Source of the DNA: Bernardetia sp042180575
GTDB taxonomy: Bacteria > Bacteroidota > Bacteroidia > Cytophagales > Bernardetiaceae
Assembly: GCF_042180575.1 (NCBI RefSeq)
Contig: NZ_CP170094.1
Coordinates: 62,001 to 126,000, forward strand
Direction of reading: 5' to 3'
DNA: 64,000 nucleotides
A model generated the notes under the pieces. That model saw nothing but the letters and a program-made list of their open reading frames with translations. It ran no database searches and was not told where the DNA came from. Of the stretch, positions 37,083 to 45,752 are shown in pieces (position 1 is the stretch's first letter; each line of letters starts with the position of its first letter). Position numbers and translations under genes: made by a program.

Positions 37083-37117
37083 AAAAAACTGTAATAATCT
37101 ATATTACAGTTTTTTTT
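37083..37117 (+). terminator. Attenuator hairpin between precursor and ATP-grasp gene
   Basis: A perfect 14-bp stem (AAAAAACTGTAATA, 37083-37096, with 37102-37115), a loop of ATCTA and a T run to 37117. It sits 17 bases before the ATP-grasp ATG. Partial readthrough would set the ratio of precursor to enzyme. Confidence 0.8.
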
Positions 37118-37133
37118 AATTCCTATTTTTATT

Positions 37134-38087
37134 ATGAAAAGAACTAAGATTTTAATTATTAGTAATACTACTGATTATGAGGTAGATGAGATAGAAAAAA
37201 GTCTTGAAAAAGATGTATTTCTTAGAATAAATACAGATAATCTTAATACAGAATATGAAATTTATATTGATTTAGAAGAGTTTGAATTCAGAGTAACTAA
37301 CAAAAACACAAATATTTCTATTCATTCTACTGAAATAAAGACAATTTGGTGGTCAAGAGATTCAAATATAGATAGTTCAGAAATAGAGGAGCATTTAAAG
37401 ACATTTTTAACGAATGAATATTCAGCTAGTTTGTATGCGTTACTGGCTTGTGCTGAAAATTCTTCTATCAAAATTGTATCTAATCCAAATTTTACACGAC
37501 AAGCAGCAGATAAAATAAAACAACAGATACAGGCAAAAAAAGTCGGTTTTCAAATTCCTAAGCAAGTCATTACCAATACAATAGAGTCTTTTAAGGATTT
37601 TGCAAAAGACAAAACAATATTGTTCAAATCTATTTATGGTTCGGATTATATCACAAAAGAAAATTCTGAAAATGCTTATTTTACGTATCCAACTCTCATT
37701 AGTCCACAAATGTATGAATGGATTATAAATGATGAGATTGATTTTCATATCTATCATTTTCAAGAAAAATTAGACTTTATTTGTGAGTATAGAGTTGTTA
37801 TTTTTGGGAATCAGTTATATGCCTTCAAAATAGAAGGAGATTATACATTAGACTGGCGACGTTCTGAGGATAAAATTAAATTTACTTACATCGAAAATTT
37901 TTCTTTTAGTCAATCTTGTTTTGATTATCTTACTTCATTTAATTTAGATTTTGGAAGTTTTGATTTTATAGAAACAAAAAATAAATTTTATTTTATAGAG
38001 TGTAACAACCCAGGTTATTTTCTTTTTTTGGACAAAGATAAAAAATTGAATTTAGCTGAAAAATTTACTACGTTTCTACTTAAATAA
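37134..38087 (+). CDS. ATP-grasp ribosomal-peptide maturase (graspetide / MvdC-MvdD / GwsG type)
   Basis: A 317-residue ATP-grasp ligase. The N-terminal domain shows the maturase hallmark IKTIWWSRDSN (about 68-78), comparable to VWxRR in MvdC/MvdD and GwsG. The ATP-grasp core follows, with KTILFKSIYGSDYI (ATP Lys region), FICEYRVVIFGNQLYAFKIE, and the metal-binding FDFIETKNKFYFIECNNPG near the C terminus, which corresponds to ExN. Family members form omega-ester or omega-amide links in a leader-bearing peptide. The small GG peptide just upstream is the obvious substrate. No SPASM radical-SAM partner, peptidase or exporter is present. Confidence 0.82.
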   Translation: MKRTKILIISNTTDYEVDEIEKSLEKDVFLRINTDNLNTEYEIYIDLEEFEFRVTNKNTNISIHSTEIKTIWWSRDSNIDSSEIEEHLKTFLTNEYSASLYALLACAENSSIKIVSNPNFTRQAADKIKQQIQAKKVGFQIPKQVITNTIESFKDFAKDKTILFKSIYGSDYITKENSENAYFTYPTLISPQMYEWIINDEIDFHIYHFQEKLDFICEYRVVIFGNQLYAFKIEGDYTLDWRRSEDKIKFTYIENFSFSQSCFDYLTSFNLDFGSFDFIETKNKFYFIECNNPGYFLFLDKDKKLNLAEKFTTFLLK

Positions 38088-38095
38088 ACTAAATT

Positions 38096-38530
38096 ATGAA
38101 ATTTATAACCTTTACTTTATTGCTGCTGTGTTTTTCTACTAAAGACAATGATTTTGTCAAATTGAATTCTAAAAACACAAAATTATTCTTTGAATCAAAA
38201 TGGCATTTATACAAAACTGTTGAAATTTTGCAAGGAGATACGACTATTTATGCTTCAGAAGGAAATATACTAAGTGATTTTAATGGATTTCTATCTTTTA
38301 AAGAAAAAATAAAAGATACTACAACTTACTGGCTTTTAGGACAGGAAGGAATTTGTATCCAAAAAGATTCTTTAACTCTTGATTTTGTAATTCAAGAGGA
38401 TAGAGGCAAACCTTACTTTTTTGGTAATATGTGTTTTAGTACTCTGACTGATTCAAGTGCTGTATTACAAAAGAATATTAGCAGAAATAATAATCATATA
38501 AGAATTTTTTACTTAAAAAAAACAAATTAA
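38096..38530 (+). CDS. Small exported protein of the RiPP locus
   Basis: A 144-residue protein starting 8 bases after the ATP-grasp stop, so translation is probably coupled. It has a short hydrophobic leader (MKFITFTLLLLCFSTK); the Cys at about 12 is not in a good lipobox, so a plain signal peptide or atypical lipoprotein is possible. The mature part is lipocalin-like in pattern: KWHLYKTVEILQGDTTIY, GFLSFKEKIKDTTTYWLLG and DSLTLDFVIQEDRGKPYFFG. No family was recognised. It could be an immunity, carrier or processing protein for the neighbouring peptide; that is inference from position. Confidence 0.6.
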   Translation: MKFITFTLLLLCFSTKDNDFVKLNSKNTKLFFESKWHLYKTVEILQGDTTIYASEGNILSDFNGFLSFKEKIKDTTTYWLLGQEGICIQKDSLTLDFVIQEDRGKPYFFGNMCFSTLTDSSAVLQKNISRNNNHIRIFYLKKTN

Positions 38531-38615
38531 AAACTTTATTATTGATGTGTTTTTCTCCTTGCAGGAAAGTAGTTTCATAAAATAGATTAATAGATATTCA
38601 TTTTTTATTTAAAAA

Positions 38616-38649
38616 TTGCTAAAAACACTAGCATTTTTTTTTACATTTG
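38616..38649 (+). promoter_or_regulatory. Probable promoter of the S46 peptidase gene (TTG-N23-TACATTTG)
   Basis: TACATTTG at 38642-38649 fits the -7 box and TTG at 38616-38618 lies 23 bases upstream, at the long end of accepted spacing. The start codon is about 100 bases downstream. Confidence 0.5.
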
Positions 38650-38751
38650 TAAGTTATCTGATTTTTAAATTACTAATTCCTTTAAATTTAGTGAAAAAAT
38701 AATCAGTCATTTTACGTTTATTCCCTTATTTCTAAAAATTAAATACACACA

Positions 38752-40959
38752 ATGTACAAACCTAATTTTAAAATTAGCCTAAAAATTTCTACTCTGATTT
38801 TGGCATTTACAATGCTAACAGGCTATACTCGTGCCGATGAAGGTATGTGGTTGCCTATGCTTGTAAAACGCTTAAATGAAGCAGATATGAAAGCAAATGG
38901 CTTAAAACTGACAGCCGAAGAAATTTATAGTGTCAATAACTCAAGTTTGAAAGATGCTATTTTTGGTCTTGGTTATGGCGACCCTTCTTGGAACTTCTGT
39001 ACTTCAGAAGCTATTTCATCAAAAGGACTTTTGCTTACTAATCATCACTGTGCTTTTGATATGATTCAAAATCATAGTACAGTAGATAATGATTATTTAA
39101 CAGATGGTTTTTGGGCAAAAAGTCTTGCTGAAGAACTTCCAAACCCAGGTATTACAGCTTCTGTTTTGGTAAAAATGGAAGATGTAACTGAGCGTGTGAA
39201 AAAAGCTCTTGATGGACTTAGTCTTGATGACCAAGCTAAGAAATTAGAAGAGATTAAAGCTGAAATTATTGCAGAACACACAAAAGACACACATTACAAA
39301 GGATACATCAAAGACTTTTTCTACGGAAATGAGTATTATCTTTTTGTATCAGAAGTGTTTTTGGATGTTCGTTTGGTAGGTGCGCCTCCTTCTTCTATTG
39401 GAAAATTTGGTGGTGATACAGACAACTGGATGTGGCCTCGTCATACAGGCGATTTTTCATTGCTTCGTGTTTATGCAGACAAAGATGGAAAGCCTGCTGA
39501 ATATTCTACTGAAAATGTTCCTTTGAAACCTAAACATTCTTTACCTGTTTCTATGAAAGGTGTGAATCAAGGCGATTTTGCTATGGTTTTTGGTTTCCCA
39601 GGTAGCACTCAACGTTTCAAAACTTCGTATGGTCTTGATGTTGATTATGCTGTTACAAACCCCGCTCGTATAAAACTACGTGAAAAAAGACTGTCACTTA
39701 TGAAAGAAAAAATGGATGTAGATGCTGCTACTCGTATTGCGTATGCTTCAAAATATGCTGGAATTAGCAACTATTACAAATATTTTATTGGACAGAATGC
39801 AGGACTAAAACGTCTCAAAACGATTGATAAAAAACGAGTAGAAGAAAAAGAATATCAAACATGGGCAGATGCTTCTGGAAATGAAGCGTACAGTACAGCA
39901 CTTTCTCGTTTGGATAAAGCATATAGTAGTTCGGTAGATTATTCACTTTGGAGTGCTTACTGGCAAGAAGCATTCTTTGGAAGTGAAATCGTAGAATTTG
40001 GTACTAGTTTTCTTCAATTACAAAAAACATTAGCAGCAGGAGTAAACGAAGAAAATCAAGAGCAAGTAGATGCAATGATCGAAAAACTCAAAGAAGCTAC
40101 CAAAGAACATTTTGAAGAATACAATGCAACTGTTGATGAAAATGTTACAGCAGCTTTATTAGGAATGTTTTATACAGATATTGATAAAGAATATCACCCA
40201 GAAATATTTGGTAGAATAGCTGGAGAAAATGGAGGCGACTTTAATAAGTATGCACATGTTATTTTCGAAAACTCTGCTTTTGCAAGTCAAGAAAAAACAA
40301 TGAAACTTTTAGAAAATCCAAATGCAGATGCAATGGAAAAAGACCCAGTTATACAACTTATTACTTCAGTAGTAGAAACTTATTATGCAAAAGTAAGACC
40401 TCAATTAATGGTCGCTAATGAAGAAGTTGCTTCTGCTATGAAAGATTATGTAGCTGGTCTTTTAGTAAAAAATAAGGATAAAAAATATTATCCTGATGCA
40501 AACTCTTCGCTTCGTCTTTCTTATGGAAATGTAAAAGACTATTCGCCAAAAGATGGTGTTAAATACCAGTATTTTACTACTTTAGAAGGAGTTGCTGAAA
40601 AGTATGTACCTAAAGACGATGAATTTGATGTACCTAAAGAACTTTTAGAGATGCAAATGTCTAAAGAATATGGCAAATATGCAGATAAAGATGGAACACT
40701 TCACGTTGGTTTTATTACAAACAATGACATCACAGGTGGAAACTCTGGAAGTCCAGTAATCAATGGAAATGGCGAACTTATTGGTTTAGCTTTTGACGGA
40801 AACTGGGAAGCTATGACAGGGGATTTAGTTTTTGATGAGCAGTACAAACGTTGTATCAATGTAGATATTCGTTATGTACTTTTTTGTATTGACAAACTTG
40901 CTGGTGCTTCTCATCTTATCGATGAAATGAACTTAGTTACAGGCAAAAAAAGTAAGTAA
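38752..40959 (+). CDS. S46 family dipeptidyl-peptidase (DPP7-type)
   Basis: A 735-residue periplasmic serine peptidase with a signal peptide (about 1-28). Chymotrypsin-like triad motifs are visible: LLTNHHCAFD (His, about 98), GGDTDNWMWPRHTGDF (Asp) and TGGNSGSPVING (Ser, about 660). The residue that sets S1 specificity follows in IGLAFDGNWEAMTGD: Gly, as in DPP7, where DPP11 has Arg (NFDRNWE). This favours release of dipeptides with hydrophobic penultimate residues over Asp/Glu. The length matches the family (about 710-740). A terminator follows, so it is monocistronic. Confidence 0.93.
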   Translation: MYKPNFKISLKISTLILAFTMLTGYTRADEGMWLPMLVKRLNEADMKANGLKLTAEEIYSVNNSSLKDAIFGLGYGDPSWNFCTSEAISSKGLLLTNHHCAFDMIQNHSTVDNDYLTDGFWAKSLAEELPNPGITASVLVKMEDVTERVKKALDGLSLDDQAKKLEEIKAEIIAEHTKDTHYKGYIKDFFYGNEYYLFVSEVFLDVRLVGAPPSSIGKFGGDTDNWMWPRHTGDFSLLRVYADKDGKPAEYSTENVPLKPKHSLPVSMKGVNQGDFAMVFGFPGSTQRFKTSYGLDVDYAVTNPARIKLREKRLSLMKEKMDVDAATRIAYASKYAGISNYYKYFIGQNAGLKRLKTIDKKRVEEKEYQTWADASGNEAYSTALSRLDKAYSSSVDYSLWSAYWQEAFFGSEIVEFGTSFLQLQKTLAAGVNEENQEQVDAMIEKLKEATKEHFEEYNATVDENVTAALLGMFYTDIDKEYHPEIFGRIAGENGGDFNKYAHVIFENSAFASQEKTMKLLENPNADAMEKDPVIQLITSVVETYYAKVRPQLMVANEEVASAMKDYVAGLLVKNKDKKYYPDANSSLRLSYGNVKDYSPKDGVKYQYFTTLEGVAEKYVPKDDEFDVPKELLEMQMSKEYGKYADKDGTLHVGFITNNDITGGNSGSPVINGNGELIGLAFDGNWEAMTGDLVFDEQYKRCINVDIRYVLFCIDKLAGASHLIDEMNLVTGKKSK

Positions 40960-40982
40960 ATTGTAATACAGTTTAATTTTAT

Positions 40983-41017
40983 AAAAAAGACGATGCTAGT
41001 ATAGTATCGTCTTTTTT
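40983..41017 (+). terminator. Terminator after the S46 peptidase gene
   Basis: AAAAAAGACGATGCTA pairs with TAGTATCGTCTTTTTT across a 3-base loop with one mismatch and ends in a T run, 23 bases after the stop. Confidence 0.8.
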
Positions 41018-41072
41018 GTGAATTATTTTATTAAAATTAGTATCTTGTGTTATAATTTAAACTTTAAAATAA

Positions 41073-41981
41073 ATGAAAACGACGACAGATAGATATATTA
41101 ATCTTTTTACAGACTACGGATTCAAGAAAGTATTTGGAGAAGAGCCAAATAAAGATTTATTGATGAATTTTTTAAATGAACTATTACAAGACAAGGAAAC
41201 AATAACAGAGCTAACTTATCTCAATACCGAACACATGGGAAAAAATGATAGAGATAGAAAAGCCGTTTTTGATTTGTATTGCACCAATGATAAAGGAGAA
41301 AAGTTTATTGTAGAAGTACAACGAGTGAAACAAAAATTTTTTAAAGATAGAAGTATTTATTACTCTAGCTTTGCAATTCAAGAACAGGCACAAGTTGGAA
41401 AAGAATGGAAATATGAATTGAAAAATGTTTATACGATTGGTATCTTAGACTTCGAAATCGATCACAACCTTACAAAAGAACAGGAAGCGAAGCGAAAAAA
41501 TAAGTGGGAATCACATGTTCAACTAATGGAAACTTACTCAAAATCTGTTTTTTACAATAAACTAACCCTAATTTTTTTAGAAATTCCTAAATTTGATAAG
41601 ACTTTACAGGAATTAGAAAATGATTATGAGCGTTGGTTGTTTGCTTTCAAAAATCTTCACAAATTATCAAATCTTCCTATTGAACTAACTGACGGAATTT
41701 TTAAACGTCTTTTTGAAATTGCAGAGATTGCAAAAATGGATAGAAAAGAGTTAGCTGTTTATCAAGAAAGTTTAAAAGATTATTGGGACTTGAAAAGTGC
41801 AATGGATACGTATTTTGGTGAAGGAAGAATAGAGGGCAAAATTGAAGGTAAAATTGAAGGTAAGATTGAAACAGCAATAAATCTAATCAATATGGGAATG
41901 GATATTTCTCAAATTGCACAAGCTACAGGACTACCCTTATCAAAAATAGAAGAATTAAAAAATGAACAATCAATTAAATAA
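41073..41981 (+). CDS. Rpn-type PD-(D/E)XK nuclease (transposase-like) family protein
   Basis: A 302-residue protein of the PDDEXK_2/Rpn family. The N terminus (RYINLFTDYGFKKVFGEEPNKDLLMNFLNELLQ) is diagnostic. The nuclease core follows with RKAVFDLYCTNDKGEKFIVEVQRVKQKFF (about 60-90), supplying D and ExQ catalytic residues. The C-terminal tail has direct repeats of GKIE (about 255-266, encoded by 12-bp repeats near 41834-41869), then a helical MGMDISQIAQATGLPLSKIEEL that resembles a DUF4351-like recognition tail. Rpn proteins promote RecA-independent recombination or act in phage defence. Confidence 0.88.
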   Translation: MKTTTDRYINLFTDYGFKKVFGEEPNKDLLMNFLNELLQDKETITELTYLNTEHMGKNDRDRKAVFDLYCTNDKGEKFIVEVQRVKQKFFKDRSIYYSSFAIQEQAQVGKEWKYELKNVYTIGILDFEIDHNLTKEQEAKRKNKWESHVQLMETYSKSVFYNKLTLIFLEIPKFDKTLQELENDYERWLFAFKNLHKLSNLPIELTDGIFKRLFEIAEIAKMDRKELAVYQESLKDYWDLKSAMDTYFGEGRIEGKIEGKIEGKIETAINLINMGMDISQIAQATGLPLSKIEELKNEQSIK

Positions 41982-41993
41982 AAATCAAAAAAC

Positions 41994-42983
41994 TTGAAAC
42001 TAATCTTTTCTCCTTCTCACTATCCTTTTTTCAATCTCGCCTTAGAGGAATATCTATCTAATTTTACTGACAAAGAAAGTGAGTATTTGTTATTTTATCG
42101 TAATGAACCTTCCTTAGTAATGGGCAAAAATCAAAATGCTTGGGAAGAAATGAATTATAATTATTTAAGTTCTCAAAATATTTTTCTTTCTCGTCGTATA
42201 TCGGGTGGTGGAACGGTGTATCACGATTTGAATAATCTTAATTTTAGCTTCATAAAGCCTTTAAATACAAAATTGGTTGCTAATTACGATTCACTTTTAC
42301 TTCCGATTGTAGAATTTTTGAAAACACTAGGATTAGAAGCAAATATAGGAGAACGTTCGGATATTTGGCTTAAAAATACAGCAGGAGAAAAACGAAAAAT
42401 TACAGGAACGGCTCAGTACACCAACAAAAACCGTTTTATTACACACGGAACACTTCTTTTTAATTCAGACTTGGACAAGCTAGAAAAAGCTATAACAATT
42501 CCTACAAATATAGAAGTAAACTCCAAAAGTCTTAAATCAGTTAGAAGTAAAGTAATTAATATCAAAGAAGTTTTAGAGAATAATCATTATTCAGATATTC
42601 CAACAATAAAAGAGTTTGAAGAAAGATTAGCGTATTTTATTCTATTGTATTTCAATAAACCAACTCATTTACACACATTTACTCAAGAAGAAGTAAAAGA
42701 AATAGAAAAAATTGCCATCGAAAAATATAAATCTTTTGAATGGATTTGGGGACGTTCGCCAGCAAGTGAAGTTACTAGGAAAGTGATTTTAAAAAATCAA
42801 GAATATTCTATCAAAATAAAGCTGAGTAGAGGTGCAGTAATTCAAGAAATTAGTACAGACGATAACCACTTATTAAATAGAGAATTACAAAATTTGGTAG
42901 ATAAAATCTATAAAAAAGAAGAATTAGAAGAAATTCTTTTACCGATTGGTTTTGTAGAAAAGGATTTAGAGTTGTGGTTTTAA
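41994..42983 (+). CDS. lplA: Lipoate-protein ligase A
   Basis: Attaches lipoate to E2/GcvH proteins through lipoyl-AMP in the cytoplasm. The 329 residues start at a TTG (41994), because the family N terminus (FSPSHYPFFNLALEEYLS) begins there and no ATG precedes it. Motifs: RNEPSLVMGKNQNAWEEMN, LSRRISGGGTVYHDLNNLNFSF (substrate-binding loop), KITGTAQYTNKNRFITHGTLLFN, and a C-terminal accessory domain with FEWIWGRSPASEV. It lies 12 bases after the Rpn-type gene, so the two may be cotranscribed, an unusual pairing. Confidence 0.94.
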   Translation: MKLIFSPSHYPFFNLALEEYLSNFTDKESEYLLFYRNEPSLVMGKNQNAWEEMNYNYLSSQNIFLSRRISGGGTVYHDLNNLNFSFIKPLNTKLVANYDSLLLPIVEFLKTLGLEANIGERSDIWLKNTAGEKRKITGTAQYTNKNRFITHGTLLFNSDLDKLEKAITIPTNIEVNSKSLKSVRSKVINIKEVLENNHYSDIPTIKEFEERLAYFILLYFNKPTHLHTFTQEEVKEIEKIAIEKYKSFEWIWGRSPASEVTRKVILKNQEYSIKIKLSRGAVIQEISTDDNHLLNRELQNLVDKIYKKEELEEILLPIGFVEKDLELWF

Positions 42984-43007
42984 GATAGTTGTAGTTATTT
43001 ATGAATT

Positions 43008-44039
43008 TTATAAACTTCCATTCCAAAGAAAATAATAAATACATGGAACAAGCCAAGATAGAATCCAAAATAGCAAAGTGATTTTTTGGTATTTGTTCCA
43101 AAATAAAGAATAGTTGGTTTTTAATCTATTTTCTACTGACACAAAAATTAATTTATTGACCAAAAAAAGTCCTAAAAAAAATAAATTAAAAAAAATCAGA
43201 TAGCCAATATAATTGTACTTCTGAAAAAAAATATCAAATAAACAAAGATGCGAAGGTAAGCCATAAATGTATTTTACAAAAAAGAATTTCAACACATAAA
43301 CACTCAAAACGATATACAAAATACCATTTACAAAAAGGAGCAAATTAGAAAAAAGAGTTTTTTTACTTAATTTATGTGTTTTGTGGGATTTATTATTTTT
43401 AAATAAATTAAAAATTAAATATATTCCTAAAATACTTCCTGTAGTAATCCAGACAAAAATACCTTGATTAAGAAATACGGATGAATTGAGAAAATGAGTA
43501 AGATCTACTTCTTGACTAAAAAAACTCACACTACAACATGTTGCAATCAAATCAGGATTGATATTCCAAAAATAAAGAGATATCAAAACAAGTTCTGTAC
43601 TGACACACAAAAAAGCAGGAACAACTAAATAATATTTTTGAGGGGTAAGAGGATAAGTAGGTTCTTTTTTATCCAAAAAATGTAAAAACAAAAAACTACT
43701 ATACACAAATAAACTTCCTATCTTAAAATATAAAAGAGGATAACCAAACTGATTTGCTTCTAAAGCACCTGTTGCACACATTGCACCACGCAAAAGTGAA
43801 GGAATATGTTCATTAATTGTAACCAAAAAGGCAATCAATGAAAAACTTTGAAATAAAAGCACAAATTCTAAAACTGCTCCAACTAAAAACGTGCGTCTTT
43901 CAAGATTGATTTGAGTTTCATCATTACTTGATACATCCCAATTTTTAATAATTTTCAAAACAGTTGTTAAAATCATCAAAATTAAAAAAAAACAGCAGCT
44001 TTGTGCCAGCATTTGAGCAATTATCCACGTATCAGTCAT
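43008..44039 (-). CDS. Eight-TM membrane protein with conserved Cys motifs, unidentified
   Basis: A 343-residue inner-membrane protein. About eight hydrophobic segments lie near 8-28, 50-72, 105-125, 138-158, 195-218, 233-255, 275-298 and 318-337. Two loops look conserved: LLRGAMCATGALEANQFGYPLL (about 83-104) and YGLPSHLCLFDIFFQKY (about 258-274). I recall a GAMCA...LPxHxCPFDL pattern in uncharacterised membrane proteins of other phyla, and the Cys/His residues could carry redox chemistry or metal. Convergent with lplA. Not identifiable further from sequence. Confidence 0.65.
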   Translation of the reverse strand: MTDTWIIAQMLAQSCCFFLILMILTTVLKIIKNWDVSSNDETQINLERRTFLVGAVLEFVLLFQSFSLIAFLVTINEHIPSLLRGAMCATGALEANQFGYPLLYFKIGSLFVYSSFLFLHFLDKKEPTYPLTPQKYYLVVPAFLCVSTELVLISLYFWNINPDLIATCCSVSFFSQEVDLTHFLNSSVFLNQGIFVWITTGSILGIYLIFNLFKNNKSHKTHKLSKKTLFSNLLLFVNGILYIVLSVYVLKFFFVKYIYGLPSHLCLFDIFFQKYNYIGYLIFFNLFFLGLFLVNKLIFVSVENRLKTNYSLFWNKYQKITLLFWILSWLVPCIYYFLWNGSL

Positions 44040-44064
44040 GACTTTTTAGGTTATTTGATTTTAT

Positions 44065-44097
44065 CAAAACTACGAATTTCTATCATTTTTTATCAAA
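44065..44097 (-). promoter_or_regulatory. Promoter of the eight-TM protein gene (minus strand)
   Basis: On the minus strand TTTG (complement of 44094-44097), 21 bases, then TAGTTTTG (complement of 44065-44072). The -7 box ends about 25 bases before the start codon at 44039, a good fit. Confidence 0.6.
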
Positions 44098-44124
44098 AAT
44101 TTAACTATCTATAAATTAATTGCC

Positions 44125-44658
44125 ATGAAATTTACCCAACTTCTCTTATCAACCTTTATATTTTTTATCCTTTCTGTTTTTGTGATAAATGAAGTATTTT
44201 CACAAGATAATTCAAACTCTAAGGGTTATTATCTAACACTCAACAAACCTGGTAGAAAGAAACGTATTCGTTTTTATGTTGGTGATGAGCTAAAATTTAA
44301 ACTAAAAGATGAGGGTTTCAAACGAACAGCTACTATTACAGCTATTGATTCGAATTCAATAAGTATAAATGGAGTTGCAAAGATACCTTTAGAAGATTTT
44401 AGGGTAATTCAAATAAGTAAAAAACATATAAAAGCTGTTCGCCTAACAGTAACAACTGGAGGAGTTTTATTTATGGCATTGGGTGTTGGAAATACTTTAT
44501 TAAAAAAAGATGGCTCTGAAGTAATGATAACTGCTGGTTTTATTTCATTGGTATCAATACAATTTCTTAGGTTATTTGAAAACCGAAACTATAAACTTAA
44601 TTCGTATCGTTATTTACGAACAGTTCCTCAATGGGAAGGAGTAGATTTAGAAAGATGA
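44125..44658 (+). CDS. Exported hypothetical protein with SH3-like strand pattern
   Basis: A 177-residue protein with a signal peptide (about 1-27, ending NEVFSQ). The next part, KKRIRFYVGDELKFKLKDEGFKRTATITAIDSNSISING, is a strand-rich motif common in Bacteroidota exported proteins. Two short hydrophobic stretches (about 112-127 and 134-150) follow and may be TM helices. It starts divergently from the eight-TM gene. The function is unknown. Confidence 0.65.
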   Translation: MKFTQLLLSTFIFFILSVFVINEVFSQDNSNSKGYYLTLNKPGRKKRIRFYVGDELKFKLKDEGFKRTATITAIDSNSISINGVAKIPLEDFRVIQISKKHIKAVRLTVTTGGVLFMALGVGNTLLKKDGSEVMITAGFISLVSIQFLRLFENRNYKLNSYRYLRTVPQWEGVDLER

Positions 44659-44900
44659 AAAATAGATTTAAGTAAAAAATTAATTTAAAAATACAATTTT
44701 ATAATAATAAATGTCAAAAATAAGGTGTTTTATAGCTCTGATACTATTTTAATTCATTTTTTTTAGATAAATAGATTATGAAATTTGCTATTAATTTGCG
44801 TTATTCGGAAAGATTTTTTGAGAAATAAGAATCTAAATCAATAAACAAACACACAAAATATTTTAAAAAACTATTCATTTTTTACTTCAATTAGCTCTTT

Positions 44901-45752
44901 GTGAACGAATTTCAAACTCTTCTAAAAAAATATACAAACGAACATTCACGATTTTTGAGTGTTGATGGTGTGCTTATTCATTACCGAATTGAAGGCGAAG
45001 GTGAACCACTTGTCTTACTTCATGGTGCTTTTTCCTCATTGCACACTTTTGAAGAATGGACAAAACGACTTTCAAAAAAGTATCAGATTATTCGTTTGGA
45101 TTTACCTGGATTTGCACTTACAGGAACAGTTCCTGATGATGATTATTCGATGAAAAGACATTTGTATTATCTCAATAGTTTTTTAGAAATACTAGGAATA
45201 AAGAAATTTTATTTAGGTGGTAGTTCTTTAGGAGGTTGGGTAGCTTGGGAGTATGCACTTCATTATCCAAAAAAAGTACAAAAACTGATTTTGATAGATG
45301 CAGCAGGCTTTTTAGATGCACAAAGTATTCCATTGCCTTTCAAAATGGCTCGTACTCCGTTTTTTGGACGTGTTATAAAATATGTGATTCAACACAATGT
45401 TTTGGAACAGTTTGTTAGAGAAGTATATTACAATCAATCCAAAATTACCCCTCAGATGATAGAGCGTTATTACGAACTTTTTACTAGAGATGGTAATCCA
45501 GAGGCATTTTTACTTTTAGTAAATAATAAACACAAAGAAAACACAAAGAATCTTAAAAATCTTGCTATGCCTGTTTTGATTATGTGGGGGCGTGAAGATC
45601 GCTGGATTCCTGTTCGTAATGCACATCGTTTTCATGAGCTTATTCCACAAAATAGGATGCTGATTTATGAACGTGTGGGGCATTTGCCAATGGAAGAAGT
45701 TCCTGTTCAGACGAGTAAAGCTGTTGTTAAATTTTTGAGTGAAGAGTTTTGA
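44901..45752 (+). CDS. Alpha/beta-hydrolase
   Basis: A 283-residue cytoplasmic hydrolase. It starts at GTG (44901); no upstream ATG gives a better N terminus. Motifs: HG oxyanion region VLLHGAFSSLHTFEEW, nucleophile elbow GGSSLGGWVAWEYAL (Ser about 113), acid in MWGREDRWIPVRNAHRF and His in ERVGHLPMEEVP. Such enzymes are esterases or C-C hydrolases; no substrate is readable. It is followed by 330 bases before the ubiquitin-like gene, so it is probably a separate unit. Confidence 0.88.
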   Translation: MNEFQTLLKKYTNEHSRFLSVDGVLIHYRIEGEGEPLVLLHGAFSSLHTFEEWTKRLSKKYQIIRLDLPGFALTGTVPDDDYSMKRHLYYLNSFLEILGIKKFYLGGSSLGGWVAWEYALHYPKKVQKLILIDAAGFLDAQSIPLPFKMARTPFFGRVIKYVIQHNVLEQFVREVYYNQSKITPQMIERYYELFTRDGNPEAFLLLVNNKHKENTKNLKNLAMPVLIMWGREDRWIPVRNAHRFHELIPQNRMLIYERVGHLPMEEVPVQTSKAVVKFLSEEF

